Notes under the pieces: generated by a model | What the model was told of the DNA's origin: nothing | Database searches by the model: none | What the model saw: only the letters and a program-made list of their open reading frames with translations | Part shown: in pieces, positions 34,008-46,264 of the stretch | Numbering within the stretch: position 1 is the stretch's first letter | How the letters are laid out: every line of letters begins with the position of its first letter | Position numbers and translations under genes: made by a program | Assembly (NCBI RefSeq): GCF_001619985.1 | Contig: NW_017264193.1 | Span: 563,726 to 627,725, forward strand | Direction: 5' to 3' | Length of the DNA stretch: 64,000 nucleotides | Source: Xylona heveae TC161 | Lineage: Eukaryota > Ascomycota > Xylonomycetes > Xylonales > Xylonaceae

Positions 34008-34437
34008 GTTTAGTAACCGTCTCGTCTCTTTGGTTTTTTTTAAATCTATTCCCTCGATTTGAGTATGTAATTTTATTTTGTAACTTATTTTTCTTCTCTT
34101 CCTTCCTTGCTTCTTTTTATGGTTCATGACTTTCTTTTTACCTATGCATTCCTGTGCCATTTCATCTTACATGGTGGACCAACAGTCAAGTGTCCAGTCT
34201 CTTGAATCAAAAACCTTTTCGATATCACAAGGTTATATTACAATTCAATTCAACCAGTCCAGTCCAGTTCAGTTCAATTAAAATTCAGTAGCGCACTGTA
34301 ATGAATGACAATGACAATGACAATGACATAAGTACCCCAGGTATGTACAACAAAAATCTGACCCAATTTCCTAGCGAAAAAAAAAAAAAAAAGACAGAAG
34401 AGTGAACCGCTATAACCCTTTGACATATCCCTTTACC
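34008..34437. other. Convergent 3' region with short repeats
   Basis: 430 bp between two convergent genes. Contains (CAGTC/CAGTT)-type repeats near 34255-34276, four copies of AATGAC at 34304-34327 and an A-run near 34377-34392. Confidence 0.6.
34304..34327. repeat. (AATGAC)4 microsatellite
   Basis: Four perfect hexamer copies in the 3' intergenic region between the F-box and MIT genes. Confidence 0.9.
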
Positions 34438-37400
34438 CTATACAAAAGCCCATTCGCTACCGCGCTTGATAAACTTGTCAAGCATCATGCCAATATCAAT
34501 GAGAACAAATCTACATATATAAAACGCAAAGAATTCTGCGGCGTGCCGGGTGCTTAGTTCCAGCCCGACGTGCGTGGGGGAGCTGTGTTTGAGACCGGGA
34601 TCTTCAATTTGTCGCGCGAGGTCGTCTGGAAGTTATGTTAGCATGATGGAAACTTTTCCTTTGTTCTTATCTTCGTCCAGATTCTCCCTCAATATTGTAC
34701 GGTGTAAAATAGAATAGAATAGGATATGGAGGGTCAAGAAAGGTGGAAAAAGAAAAGGGTAGAATTTGGAAAGACGGGGGTAAAAGAAAATTGGGGAGAT
34801 GGAGGTAAAAGAAAATGAGAAAGACACAAGACACGAGGAGAGAAGATGGATTGATGAAATGAAAAGACGGATTTTAAAGAACAAGGGGAAAAAATACCTA
34901 AGATCTGAACAGAGTCAAAAAGTCTCGCGAGCGAACTCATATAAGTTGCATTAGGCCCCGTGGGTTGAAAAGCCTTTATATTTCGCGGGGGAAAAGGGTG
35001 CGCGCTGGGGCTGGACGTGGTGGGGACTGTATCCATGGAGAGCGCTTCCTTGGGGACGTCTCTAGACAACGTGGAGGACGAAGACGAGGACGACGAGAGG
35101 CCGTGCGCGAAACCCGCGGCGGGGTGTTTCCTGCTGAGTTTCCGCCATGATGACAAGTATGATTTGCCGCCGCTGCCGCTGGTACCGGAGGAGTTCGAGC
35201 CGAAAGCGCCCTTGGAGGAGGAGTGAGAGAGCAAGGAGGAAGATGAGGATGGGTTATCTCCGGCTGTGGAATCGGTGTTATTGGTTGAGGGTGCGTCTTT
35301 AAAAAAGGCCCAAGTGCCCGAAACACCGACATCGTTTCCGAGTTTCTTGGTGAGGTTGGCTTGTGTTTGATCAAGGACGGTTTCGAGGGCCTGCATTTCG
35401 TCAAGGAGGGCATCGGCGTCGGTGGTGTCGACTTTGGCGAGTTTGAGCATAGCCGCCGTGAGCAAGTCGCAGTTTGAAATTTTCTCTTCAATGTTTTTAA
35501 TCTTGACATTCCTCACGTTCCAAATGTCTCTTGGGACAAAGAGTTTGTTCGAGAGATAGCCGCCTCGTGGGTGCGCAATGGTCTGGTAGAGACATCGCAT
35601 AAGCCAAAAGGGACGCAAGAGGTATGCAGTTGGGCAAGGTTCCAGAGGAGCGGGTGGGTCTTTGGCAAGCTCATTTGGAGACCCTGGCGTGTCTGTCGAA
35701 TGAAAGTCGGATTCGAACAGGTATACGCCTCCCCAGGGCTGGGAATAAGAACTCAGACTTGCCAATGTTGGCGTAGGTAGAGCGGGCAGGGGCGCCCCGA
35801 GACCTTTGCGGTGTTGTGAAATCGATGGAAAGGAGGTGCTCATGGGCGTTATCGGGGATGTGTCTGAAAATTCTGGACTTGATATAGAGAAGCTTCGGTT
35901 CTTCAAGCTCGATGATGAATGGTTCTTTTTCAGATTTCCATAACTTGGTGGTTTCTCTGGCAGTTCTGGTGGATTCCCCGGGGGGAGAATATCTTGCACC
36001 TCAGTGTCACTCTTAGGTGTGGTATCATATGGTGAGGCCGCTAGCCTGTCAGATGAAGATGCCAAAGTATCCGATCCAAGCAACGGTGCTGAAACTTGTC
36101 GACTCATTCGCATTCCATTGGGCGCCAATGGAAGGTGCAGGGCAGAAGAATTGCTAACATCTCGTTCGTCTGGAATGCCTGAAGCTGATTTGGGAATGGA
36201 TAGTGCATGTGTCCGATCATGGAAACCGGGAGACACATTTGTTGGGGATGGGAACGCGGTAGACGGCTTGCTGGCGGTCTCGATGGTAAGTTGTTTGGTA
36301 TTGTTGCCGGAAAGTCTTCTGTCTCGCACGCTTTGTCCCGGCGCCCTGGTTACACTTAGCCTTTGAGACTGTCCGTCAGGCCCCAGACTGGTGGAATGAT
36401 TGCTTGTGTTCTGTGGTGCCACCGGCGGGGCTGGAAGTGCGCCCGAAGGAGGCGGATGAGGCGGAGGTGAAAGGGGCGGCAGGTGAAATGACGGCGGAAT
36501 AGGGGCTTCAGCAACGGTGGACAAGCTGGTTGAACCAACAGAGGTCGTTGGGAAAGAACCGGTAGAGCTTCCCCATGTTCTCCCCGAGAAACCACTAGAG
36601 TCTGATTGTCGCGGAAGCGCAGATTTTGACTGCGCCCCAAACTCAACATCATCCATTACAAAATCCCTGGTCATTTCTTCGAGGATGCGTTCCTCTTCTT
36701 CCGCCTCGTCCTGTCGATACTCAAGCTCAACGCTATCTCGTACATCGCTGCCGAGTGCTTTCTGCAGTAGTCGTTCCCTCTCTCTCTCACGGGCCATCTG
36801 TATGGCCACTTCCCTCTCGGCTTCGCGAACTCGCTCCTTCGCAAGCTCAACATTGCGGCGAGCCGTGGATGTGAGATTCTCGGAAAGAGTTGGCGGTCTA
36901 GGAGCAGCCTCGTAGGCGTCACCGTAAGCTGCCTCAACGGCAGCATCTAGCGCAGCATCAAATTCAGCTGCCGTGGCAGTGCTCGTTGGGCGGAGGCGAT
37001 CATGTTGGAGATCCTCAAAAGAGGATTTCGAGTGAATAGACGGAGGAGAGGAACTACCGTCTTCATCAACCGTATTCAACCACGAGACCGATTCGCTACT
37101 GCCGGGTCTGATCGCTTCTGAGTCTGCCGATCCGGGATGCAGATGATCCGGATGGAGGAAATCAGGATTCTGCTGGTCTCCGTAAGGTCGACGCGGAGTC
37201 AATGGTCGGGGCATATAACCCTCCTCCATGGGTGGTGCTAAATTCAGAGGCTGATTTTCCATTCGTCGTGCCAGAGGTGATCTCGACCAACGGGTCCTTT
37301 CAGCGAGCCGCCCGCCTTGAGTAGAAGAAACAATTTGTTCCACTTCTTCAAAAGCGGGCAAGAGGCTGTCTCCTGGATGGAGAGACCGGATTGTCGACAT

Positions 37401-38624
37401 GGACCTGCGCGTGTCGGGTACAGCGAGGCTGGGGTCATCCACAAGGTGCATCATTCTTGATGTTTGCAATATTTGCTCGTTTTGATCCTCCTCATCTGCG
37501 CTTGCCGCCGATGGTGAAACCTGGTCCTCGTAATAGTCGCTGGGTGGCCGAGCAGGTAGTTCTTTGCCTTCGGCGACCTGAAAATAGGGATCCAGGCTCT
37601 GAAGCTCGTCAATTCGCGCGTGGTATGTCTCTTGCTATGCGGACGTAAAAATATTAGTGGTTAGGAACTCGCCAAAATGATTTCCAAAATAAACCCGCTT
37701 TTTCCTACTTACAATTGCTTCCAATTTTTGCCGATCCTCCTCGCCAGAACTCTTGAGCATGACCTGGCCAAGCAGGGCACAAGCGTCCCTATATGCATCG
37801 ATTGCACCTTCGAAGTTCTGAGCATTGTCGAGCAAGACAGCAGTATTTGCCTTTTGAAGTGCTTTGGAGAGCATCAACTTTTGTGAAGGCGGTTTCGCCG
37901 CGCGAGGTCGATCGCCATTTCGACTTTTGGCAGGAGAAATAGAAGGAGTGGATCGATCATGGTAATTCATCCCAAAATCCTGACCATGTGCTTGCCACGG
38001 CTGTGCGGAAATTTGGGCTTGATGTGAAATATTCGAACCAGGAAAGTATGTTGATGTTGCCGAAGAGTCTGCATCGTTGCGCGCTGAGTACCATGTCGTC
38101 TGCAGCCTCGGGAGTCTGCTTTCTGGTGACCCGGGAAACTCAGGGGGGGATGTGGGCGCTGCTGAGCTATATGAGCTCAAGGTAGGGCTGATGAGAGCTC
38201 CTCCGAATCCATATTGGCCCTGCGAATGCCCTGCAGCTGCAATCTCCCCCAAAGACGCAAAGTGATCTGTTCCGGCAAAACTCGATCGCCTTCGGGAGCG
38301 TTGAACGTGAGGCCCGGTCTCAGGGGAACCGCTCGACGCGGTTGATTGAGACCACCGGTTTAGATTCCTTATACCGTCGTTGATCTTGCCAATGCTGCTT
38401 GAGCGAATGTAGCTCCCGCTTGAACGTCTGTTTGAACGAGGCGAAACTGGCGGACTAGCCCTTGGATTATGTATATGGTCACCAATGTTTCGTCCGTCGG
38501 AGTGGAGACGGAAAGAAGGTGCTCGTTGAATAGTGACAACGGACGAGGACGAGTTTGACGGAGACAGAGAAGACCTCCGTGTTGGATGCTGCGGATTGCT
38601 AGACAAAAAGCCCGAGCCTAGCAT
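34438..38624 (-). CDS. Large MIT-domain protein
   Basis: 1,278 residues from exons 38624-37713, 37634-34898 and 34625-34438; introns of 78 and 272 bp keep phase. The first 240 residues are Ser/Arg/Pro-rich and disordered. The MIT domain follows at about 248-315 (KLMLSKALQKANTAVLLDNA, NFEGAIDAYRDACALLGQVM, then QETYHARIDELQSL across intron 1). A long disordered part with an Ala/Glu helical stretch (NVELAKERVREAEREVAIQM) leads to a conserved C-terminal half: PTAYLLRPFWLMRCLYQTIA, GGYLSNKLFVPRDIWNVRNV, LLTAAMLKLAKVDT, and the end ARLFDSVQILDDLARQIEDP...FICRFVLIDIGMMLDKFIKR-like sequence. MIT domains bind ESCRT-III tails; a vesicle or endosome role is likely but not shown. Orthologues exist in other ascomycetes as I recall. 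Confidence 0.88.
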
Positions 38625-39209
38625 AGCGTTGTCGAGAGCGGAGGTTGAGACTCGGCGAGGAGGTCAGGGACTGCACAGCTGCGCCGTTTAGGGGCAGCCA
38701 ATTGCTAGAATATTGGATGTAACATTAACCGTTGATGGCAGTAGTAACAGTGGTTCGTGGCATCAAGAGAGCATGGGGCCGACTGTCAGGGCTGCCAATA
38801 TCTGCTCCCTGTAGCTTCAAACTCCCGGAGAACCGTATATACAAAGTTGGGTGCAAACGACGGAGTAGCTTGGTGTGAGGGTTTAGTTTCCCACGAGGAC
38901 GGCCTTGTCCTTTCTCCTCGCGGCCCCGTTGGTATCTTTGACGGGGGGTTGTTTGTGGGTGATTTATCGTGTAGTTGACCAATTAAACGATAAAAAGGGG
39001 CAAAGATAAGGAGGATGAAGTTCCTCCTGGACCCTGAACACCACGACACTAAACCTGACACCCTGACACTTAACAGTTGTGCTCGCTACCATCCAATGCT
39101 ATTATATAACGGGCTAAGTCAGTTAGGGGACGGAAACTCAATTCTAATGACTTTTAAGTAAGCTCTTGGACTTTAACTAGAACTTTGGCGAGGTCTCACT
39201 CCAGACCGA

Positions 39210-39255
<46 letters not shown>

Positions 39256-39602
39256 GTGTCCAAATCCCAATCCCTTCCTTTGATCATCGTACCTAGCTAC
39301 GACCCTGTTGGATGTACATTCAACTAAAAACCATTGCAATCTCTATGTACTAAACAGAGGGTATGAAGTAAATCTCCAAAGAATATTCTTCTAATAAGCA
39401 GACCGTATTGCCTTTGCCCCCTTTCCCAATCCTTCCTGCGCCTTGCAAAATGCCTATCCATCCATTGTCAATGCCAAAGAACTCGATTCCATAATAACAA
39501 CTCCTCGTAACACCGCATAATGTTCATTAATATCTGCTCTGCATCATTAACTCCCATTCTGAGAGCACGCTCTCCCGGGCTATCAGATACAAATATACTC
39601 CA
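38625..39602. other. Upstream region of the MIT gene with microsatellite
   Basis: 978 bp between the MIT gene start and the 3' end of the dynactin gene (both minus strand). Holds the (ATC)15 tract. Open frames here show no family signal. Confidence 0.5.
39211..39255. repeat. (ATC)15 microsatellite
   Basis: Fifteen perfect ATC units in intergenic sequence, the longest pure microsatellite in the window. Confidence 0.95.
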
Positions 39603-40431
39603 TCAACCCTTCTTCGGTGGAACTTGGACCAACTTCTTCAATAAATTAACATGAACGCTACTCATGCGCAGCCTGAGCTCATCAAGACCTGGCTCCGTTG
39701 CGCCTGCATGGTCGATGCGGCGCTCGCCCTCACCATTGCCATAAACGACCGTATAATCTGGCAAGTTTTCCCCAGGAGGAATAGTTATGTACGGGCATAT
39801 CTTGCAAAACTAGACAAAATAATTTCATATCAGCTTGGGTTATCATGATACGCATCAACAAGAAGGCAAATCAAGCATAATTAATGCATAAATAAATTGA
39901 GGGAGAAGTAGAACATACCCGTCCAATATGACAACCTCTGCCGATCTTCGCACCAGCTTCGATTACAGTCCCTTCTCGAACAAGTTCTGCCTCGACGTAC
40001 GCGCCTGGCTCGATGATGACACCGCGCTCAAGCGTCACGCTTTCAACTTTGCGAGCTTGAGATTTCTCTCCTTCTGAGCTTTCCCCTTGTTCTTGCGCCT
40101 GGCCTTGGCCTTGTCCTGGTACCGTTGTTCTTGTGGCGGGAGGAATCTGCTCTGGCTGTTGCTGTTGTTGCTTCTGCTGTTTCTGCTCTGTATATTGTAC
40201 TCCGATCATGCTTTTCTCGGAGATGATCGCGCCCGGTCCAATTCGTACAGGTCCATGAAGTGTCGTAAATCTGACACGAGGGTGTACGACGGCGTGTGGC
40301 TCAATTGTCAACGGATAGTAGCCGATCATGAAGATACTGCTCTCGGGAAACACTGCGCCAGGGTAGACTTTCACAGGCGGACGCGGAGGTGGTGGAACGG
40401 CGGAACGCCGAGCTGGCGTTGCGGTGGACAT
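39603..40431 (-). CDS. DCTN6: Dynactin p27 subunit (left-handed beta-helix)
   Basis: 239 residues from exons 40431-39919 and 39809-39603; the 109-bp intron is phase 0. The hexapeptide repeats of a left-handed beta-helix are visible: AVVHPRVRFTTLHGPVRIGP, AIISEKSMIGV, then VTLERGVIIEPGAYVEAELV, EGTVIEAGAKIGRGCHIGR, continued after the intron as FCKICPYITIPPGENLPDYT and VVYGNGEGERRID. p27 sits with p25 at the pointed end of the dynactin filament and aids cargo binding. A hydrophilic loop of about 55 residues (poly-Gln then GQGQGQAQEQGE) is inserted between coils. C-terminus is a short charged helix (LRLRMSSVHVNLLKKLVQV). Confidence 0.88.
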
Positions 40432-40940
40432 TTTGTGGTCTCGTCTTGCTTTTTGTTGTTTATTGTTTGGGGTTCTTCTGCTCGGTTGAGTCGCGATTGT
40501 ACTTTGGTTCGCGCGTTAAGCTTGTGCGGCGAAGAGCGAAGCTATAACATGTTCCCAAACAGACTACTGTACAAGACAAAATGTGACGCCATACGTCCTA
40601 CACCGACTACGTAGCAAGAGAAATCATATTGCAATACTTGGCACTCGAAATAACCATGTCCTGTTTAATTTCAGAAAAGCATCTTACAATTTTTAGCCAT
40701 CTAATCCTTATTCCAAGTCCATCTATAGATCCGTTATTTCATGTGCTTTCATACAGCCAGCTGCATCATCTGCTTATTTCCCCGTCATCCGGTGCCATTG
40801 CTAGTCCATCCATACCACTATAGCTTTAAAAAAAAAAGAAGCGAAATAATTTATTGGTATATCTACCCTGCTCAAATCGCAATCAAATCCAAACCCAACA
40901 AATCCATCCGATGTAGAAAACTTTTTTCCCCAGGGTCAAC
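40432..40940. other. Intergenic region, no gene seen
   Basis: 509 bp upstream of the dynactin gene and downstream of pyrG. No supported feature. Confidence 0.4.
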
Positions 40941-42157
40941 TTAGTTGGCGCCTACTCTCTCCTCGTATGCCTTCCAGGCCTCACGGCGGTAACGTTCAGC
41001 CTCTGCAGCACGGTCCTTTGCCGAAAGAATACCCCTTCCAACAATAACTACGTCGCAACCCTCCTGGACGATAGCCTTGTGAGGGGTGTTATATTGCTGA
41101 CCGAGACCGTCGCCACTGACCTTCTGGCCCTCTTGACCAGGCGGAGGCAGTGAAATACCAGGCGTGCACGTGATAAAGTTGTCGCCGGGCTTGCTGTTCA
41201 GATCATGCTGGGCAATAAATCCAATAACAAAGTCGTTATGGTCGCGTGCAATATCGATGCATTTCTGGGTGTACGCTCCAGTCAAAAGGTTGCCCTCGGA
41301 GCTCATCTCGGCAAGAAGCAAGAGGCCGCGAGCCAGTGGTGGGCTGCCCAGCGCCTCGAGCGCCTTTTCGCGGTCGTTTTCTGCTTGGGCGGTGGCTTCG
41401 TCAAGTGCGCCGCGTTCTAGGGTAGTTGATTCGGTGGACGATTCGATCGTCGTGGCCGCGACAATGCTACGCTTGCGTAGGGGAAGCTTGGTGGTGTCTC
41501 CATCGTTGGAAACTCCTTCAGAAGAGCCGTCAAAGCTGCCGTCATCCTCGTCAGACGAGGGCCGCGGTGTGCCAACGCTGATTTCGGTCTCGACCGAGCG
41601 GTTGAATGCCGCAATGGCGTCGGCTGCAGCCGCCTTGAGTGCGGTCACAATAGCCGGACCGGGGAAGATGTGCGCATTGGTGATTGCTGCCCAGCGAACA
41701 ATGGAAAAGGGACCAGCAGTGTATTGCTTCTGTACAGTGCCTGTGAGATTTCTAGGTTAGTGAAATGCTGTGATAGGAAAACATGTAGAGTCATCAAACT
41801 CAATATGGGAAGGCTGCAGGGTCGTAGATTGAGGAAAGGGAACGTACTTCCAATATCACCAAACTTGCGATCCTCAAAGACTAAGAATCGCTTTCTCCGG
41901 GCAATGTCTCGAAGTCCTCGAACCGTCTTCTCTCCGAAATCGCTGATGATGTCCACATGCGTCTTGAGCATGCATATCGAGTCTCCAACTTCTTCCGCAA
42001 TGTTCAACAGAGCTGAAGTAGTCGTCACATCGGCCGACAGACAGAGATTGGTGCGCTTGATAACAATTAGGTGGAGGAGGAAAGCAGCAAGAGGATGAGT
42101 GTTGGGTAAGTTCGCCCGTTTGCTGAAGGACATTGCGCGTGTGTCTGGCTGCGACAT
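40941..42157 (-). CDS. pyrG: Orotidine-5'-phosphate decarboxylase
   Basis: Last step of UMP synthesis. 369 residues from exons 42157-41848 and 41740-40941; the 107-bp intron splits the Ser codon after DIG. Motifs: HPLAAFLLHLIVIKRTNLCL, SADVTTTSALLNIAEEVGD, ICMLKTHVDI, FLVFEDRKFGDIGSTVQKQY (catalytic D-x-K-x-x-D at residues 96-101), IVRWAAITNAHIFPG, and at the end GDGLGQQYNTPHKAIVQEG, DVVIVGRGIL and AEAERYRREAWKAYEERV. An acidic, Ser/Thr-rich insertion of about 90 residues (roughly 150-238) lies between TEIS and RGLLLLAEMSS. The long form is known from Neurospora pyr-4 and Dothideomycetes; Aspergillus pyrG lacks it. Confidence 0.97.
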
Positions 42158-43462
42158 GATGGAAATATGTTATCGACGGAGCGACAGTGCAATCGGTAAA
42201 ATTACTGGAGGTGAAGCTGCTGGCGACGAAAGAAAATGCTGGGATCGACAAGACAAGTCGGAAGAGAGAAAATTTGTTGACAGTCGCAACTGAACGAGGG
42301 GCAAGACAGAGGGGTAGCGGGGTTGGCGGACCAATTGGTGTGGGGTGTGTTTTTTAAAGCTAGAGAGAGTCACAGAGAAATGTTACATAAAATGCCGGTC
42401 GATAACGAATCCCATGCAACACGGAGATAAAAGAGGTTCTTGGTCTGTCAAATGCGACGTCTTTTCGCTCCTTCAGGGTCTCTTGGTGGAGCAAAGATCT
42501 CTCCCCCGATCTGGTCTAGACCTCTGCCTCTCGGTGAGCGGAACTCTAGCGCCGATGCAGCCCACGGACATTACTCCGTACAACGTCGTTGTGGTATGGC
42601 ATCGCTATTCAGCGGCCCTCACTATTTACAAAGAAGCACAGCAGCTCAAAATGAATATTTGAAACCAATCAGTGGCCATCTCTTCACTAAATCTGACCGA
42701 CAAGTCACATTTGTGTACATTGATTAGATTATGTACGACTTGTATGGTGGTTATATGGTAAACAAGACCAAAGTGCAAACTAATATTATATCATTGCTCG
42801 ACTCACCTGAAGCCGGGAGATTTGGCAACTTATCAATGTCGTGGATGGTAAGTGTATTTTATGGCCTGTCATAAGTTGTAGGCACCTTGATTCTAGGCTC
42901 CCAAATAGAGTTTAACTTCCACAAGTTCATCCAGGAGGTCGCAAGCAGGACTGAGAGTCCACGTATTGGTATCCAATATCGATATAGCTGAGGTCAAACA
43001 ACATCGACGTATCCAGTCCCTGCCCAAAATCCCAATTATGGCGTCAAGCTGTACTTTATCAGTTGCGTGATTTGTAATTTTTGTATTACTTCATCGCGGT
43101 TCAATTCATCCAGACCTTGCATTAACTGAGACAGCTAGTGTATTGATGTTGCTTTCTAGTATTTGTACGCCTATTTCGAACCTTTCCAGTCCGTCATCTG
43201 CTCGATAGAATTCTCCGTAATTTCTCCTGTTGACTTGAATGTCTTATTTCATGCGAGAACCTGTATCCTCGTCCACAATTACTATTCCTGTCGATTGTCC
43301 AACGCATTTGGCCCGCATAATCAGAAAAGCAATCGCAGAAACAATCACAAAATGAACTTCCAGGTGTTCCGGAAATCGTAATGGTCACCGGCTGATTCAT
43401 CTCAGTCAAAACCATATCGAATCACGAATGAACCATAATAGTTAATCAATCCCGAGGTTCGT
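42158..43462. other. pyrG upstream region, no gene seen
   Basis: 1.3 kb. The first 200 bp upstream of the ATG should hold the pyrG promoter. TACTCCGTA lies at 42572-42580. No exon chain or repeat was found. Confidence 0.45.
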
Positions 43463-46264
43463 TCAATGGAGCCAATGCGGACGCCAGAAGTGGCTCGGGG
43501 CTTGTTCGAAAGTTTCGTTGAGCATGCATTCTCTTTGTTCTTCATCCCATACACTTGCCGGCCGAAACCCTTGATCTTCTTGCTGAACAGGGATCCACAG
43601 CTCAGGACGGAGCCGTTGAAAACTGTCCGTTGCGGTCAAAAAATCGTTTCTCTCCGAGAGGTCATAGGGGATATGTGCAACACTACTCCTTTGGTACCTT
43701 GCATTTGCATAGCCATCATCTACCTTCTGTGACAGATTCTCTGGAGCATGGTGTCTATATGTCCATAACTGGCCACGATGAGGAACTTGGTCATTCTCGG
43801 TCTCTGGAAGATATGTTGGATCGGCGAGATTGAGATTGCGATAATCGACGACTTGGGGCGAAAATCGCATGCGCCTTTCGAGATGCGATTCAAAGCTTCT
43901 AAAAGGCGGCGGATCGATCAAATATTCTTGTTGTCGATTCCCATCAAACGTCTCGGTCCAAGGACTATCTGCGCCATAATATTCTGACGCGTAATGAAAT
44001 TCTTCAGGGTCATATCCACAATAAGAAGCTGCCGCATTTCTCTGTGGAATTGGAGGTGCGTGATTGACATCTTCAAATTGCGTATAATTCTGTTCAAAAG
44101 CCGGGAATGTCGGAATCTCAGGTGAACCCGCAGAATTGTAGTTTCCACGATCACTAGTAAAAATGCCGGGTGGCCTGCCTCCTTCCTGGATGTTTTCAGC
44201 GATGGTCATCTGCGGGACCTGCGCTGGCTGATGGTATTCATTTGCGAGGTCAATAGGGGAGCTTTTGGTTCCAGCATTCAGTATGGTTCCGGCATTCAGT
44301 ATAGCTGCTTCCGAAGCAGCTGAGAGATGGATAGGAGGAGGCCTTTCCGGTATATGAAAGGGTCTGGAGGACCTTTCAACAGCTTCTGCACATTTTTGAA
44401 GAAGATTGTCGATCTCTCTGAAACGGGGGTCACTCCCCTGAGCATGGCCATTGTTCCGCTTCCACCTGCTGTCAGAATACGGTTGGTCCACGATACGCTC
44501 TCTTTGTATATGATTCCCCGTGAGCAGAGCAAGCTCTTGTTCAACATTCTGGTTAAGCCTTTTTGAACATTCGAGTGAGCGGTCATTCGCAGCTTGCCGC
44601 TGGACTGACTGTCTCGCCTTTGACTGTGCCGAGGCGATTCCCGCAGAGACGTTTCCCCTATGTGCTTCTTGCTCGAAAAGCTCTTGAAAGTTGCAGTCGC
44701 GCATTGGTCCACTTCGACTTCCTTCTTGATTGTCGAGATATCCACGCGTCTCCTGCGGATGGTGCATCAACAAGGCACTGCCAGAGTTTCTGGTATCAAT
44801 CATCTCAGGCATAAGTATCTGCTCTGCTGTTCTTTCATCCGGCTGCTCCATGTTCCTCAATTGGTCCTGGCGTGTCCCAGCACTTGTCGGCCAGGTATAA
44901 TAACTAGTTGCGCGGGATTTTGCCGCTTCGCTCTTCGGCCGATATCCTCGGATATTGCTCTCTGCGATTCTAGGAGAGGAGGTCTGGATAGCATGATGCT
45001 GAGATACCAATCTAGGATGCCTCTGTGATCCAAGCGAAGGCTGATATTTTGATGGACTGCCGGTCCGGCTTCGATGACTCCGAACATCGCCTTTCAATGT
45101 ACAAGAAGAGATGCTGGAAAGTGTATTCTTCTTACTGCCCGCAAGATGGCCATGAATAGGACCCCTTTGTCCATTGTGAAAAGAGGAACCACCATCGTTT
45201 CGACCCACACGTCTGTCCATACTCCCATAGACGTCATTCTCATAGGTGACATTCTCCCTTCCTCGTCTTCGACGCTTAAGAAATTCGTCCTCTGCAAACA
45301 CCAAGTCTGGAACTAGAGGTCTGTCAACTCTATGCATGTCTCAGGAACTAAAGCAGTACTTACGTCCCCTACGTCTCACGGGAGAAGATGCCCGTCCCTT
45401 TCCGAAAAGACCAATATTCTTCACAGGGTTCAACTAGAATGGGGCACAAGTCATTAGCCCATGTTAATATTTCCAGATGTTGAAGCTTAGGACTCACTGT
45501 AAGACGCTTCGATGCCTTTTCCGCGGGTCCAGAACCTCTAAGCACGCTCTCATGCTTTGTTTGCCTGGTCCTAGCATTTCTTCTTTTATTCTTCCTTTTT
45601 TGCTTAAGGTTGTAGCGATCATCTCGTGTCTTGTGGCGAGGCTTCCGGTCATACTTCCCCCCTTCATAATGATGAGGATCGGCTCCAGATGGATTCAGCA
45701 TGGTAGATGATGTTCCCTCAAGTCCTGACATATTTTTTGACTCGTTGAAGGAAGGTGCATGATTGGGATCATAAGCTCCCACGCTTCTGTGCCTAGGTGG
45801 TGCCGGAAATGGACCGTTGTGTGCTTGGTTCTCAGATGAGTATAGGACCTCTGCTCTCTTTCTCCCTATACCTGTATCCTCCATGCCACGTTCCTTCATA
45901 TTCGTGTAAAAACTGTCTGCATGTCGCTCATTCTGCGTCTTCCTGTGTTCGAGCTGGTGTGCAGTACCTAGAAAAGATTTGAGACGTTAGGTTTGTATTG
46001 AGGCAGCTTGTAAGAGATAGATGGCTACGGAATCGGTGTTCGTGGCTATGTTCTGCAGTGTTGATACTTACCATGGCTCTGACCTTTTTGGTGAACTGTT
46101 CCTGTTCCGTGATTCAAGTCTGCGGACGTAAACTTGTCGACATCATGTTCAGGCTGAGTGTCGACTCGGCGTGCGTGTTGGCCATGGCCAGCTCTCCTTT
46201 GTCCGACCGGCACATTCTTGCCCTGATCAAGTTCGGACAGCCAGTGCATAATATTGTTGTCCAT
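43463..46264 (-). CDS. Large disordered conserved fungal protein, function unknown
   Basis: 860 residues from exons 46264-46072, 45967-45498, 45433-45364 (70 nt) and 45312-43463; introns of 104, 64 and 51 bp with matching phases. The start MDNNIMHWLSELDQGK is followed by a polar region with QLEHRKTQNERHADSFYTN. The exon 3/4 junction rebuilds a compact block, LNPVKNIGLFGKGRASSPV then RRRGLPDLVFAEDEFLKRR, which I recall from other filamentous fungi and take as the conserved core. The rest is charged, Gln/Asn/Tyr-rich and probably disordered, with a basic Lys/Arg patch (KQKRKNKRRNARTRQTK). No enzyme domain is seen. A role in chromosome or spindle structure would be a guess. Confidence 0.72.
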
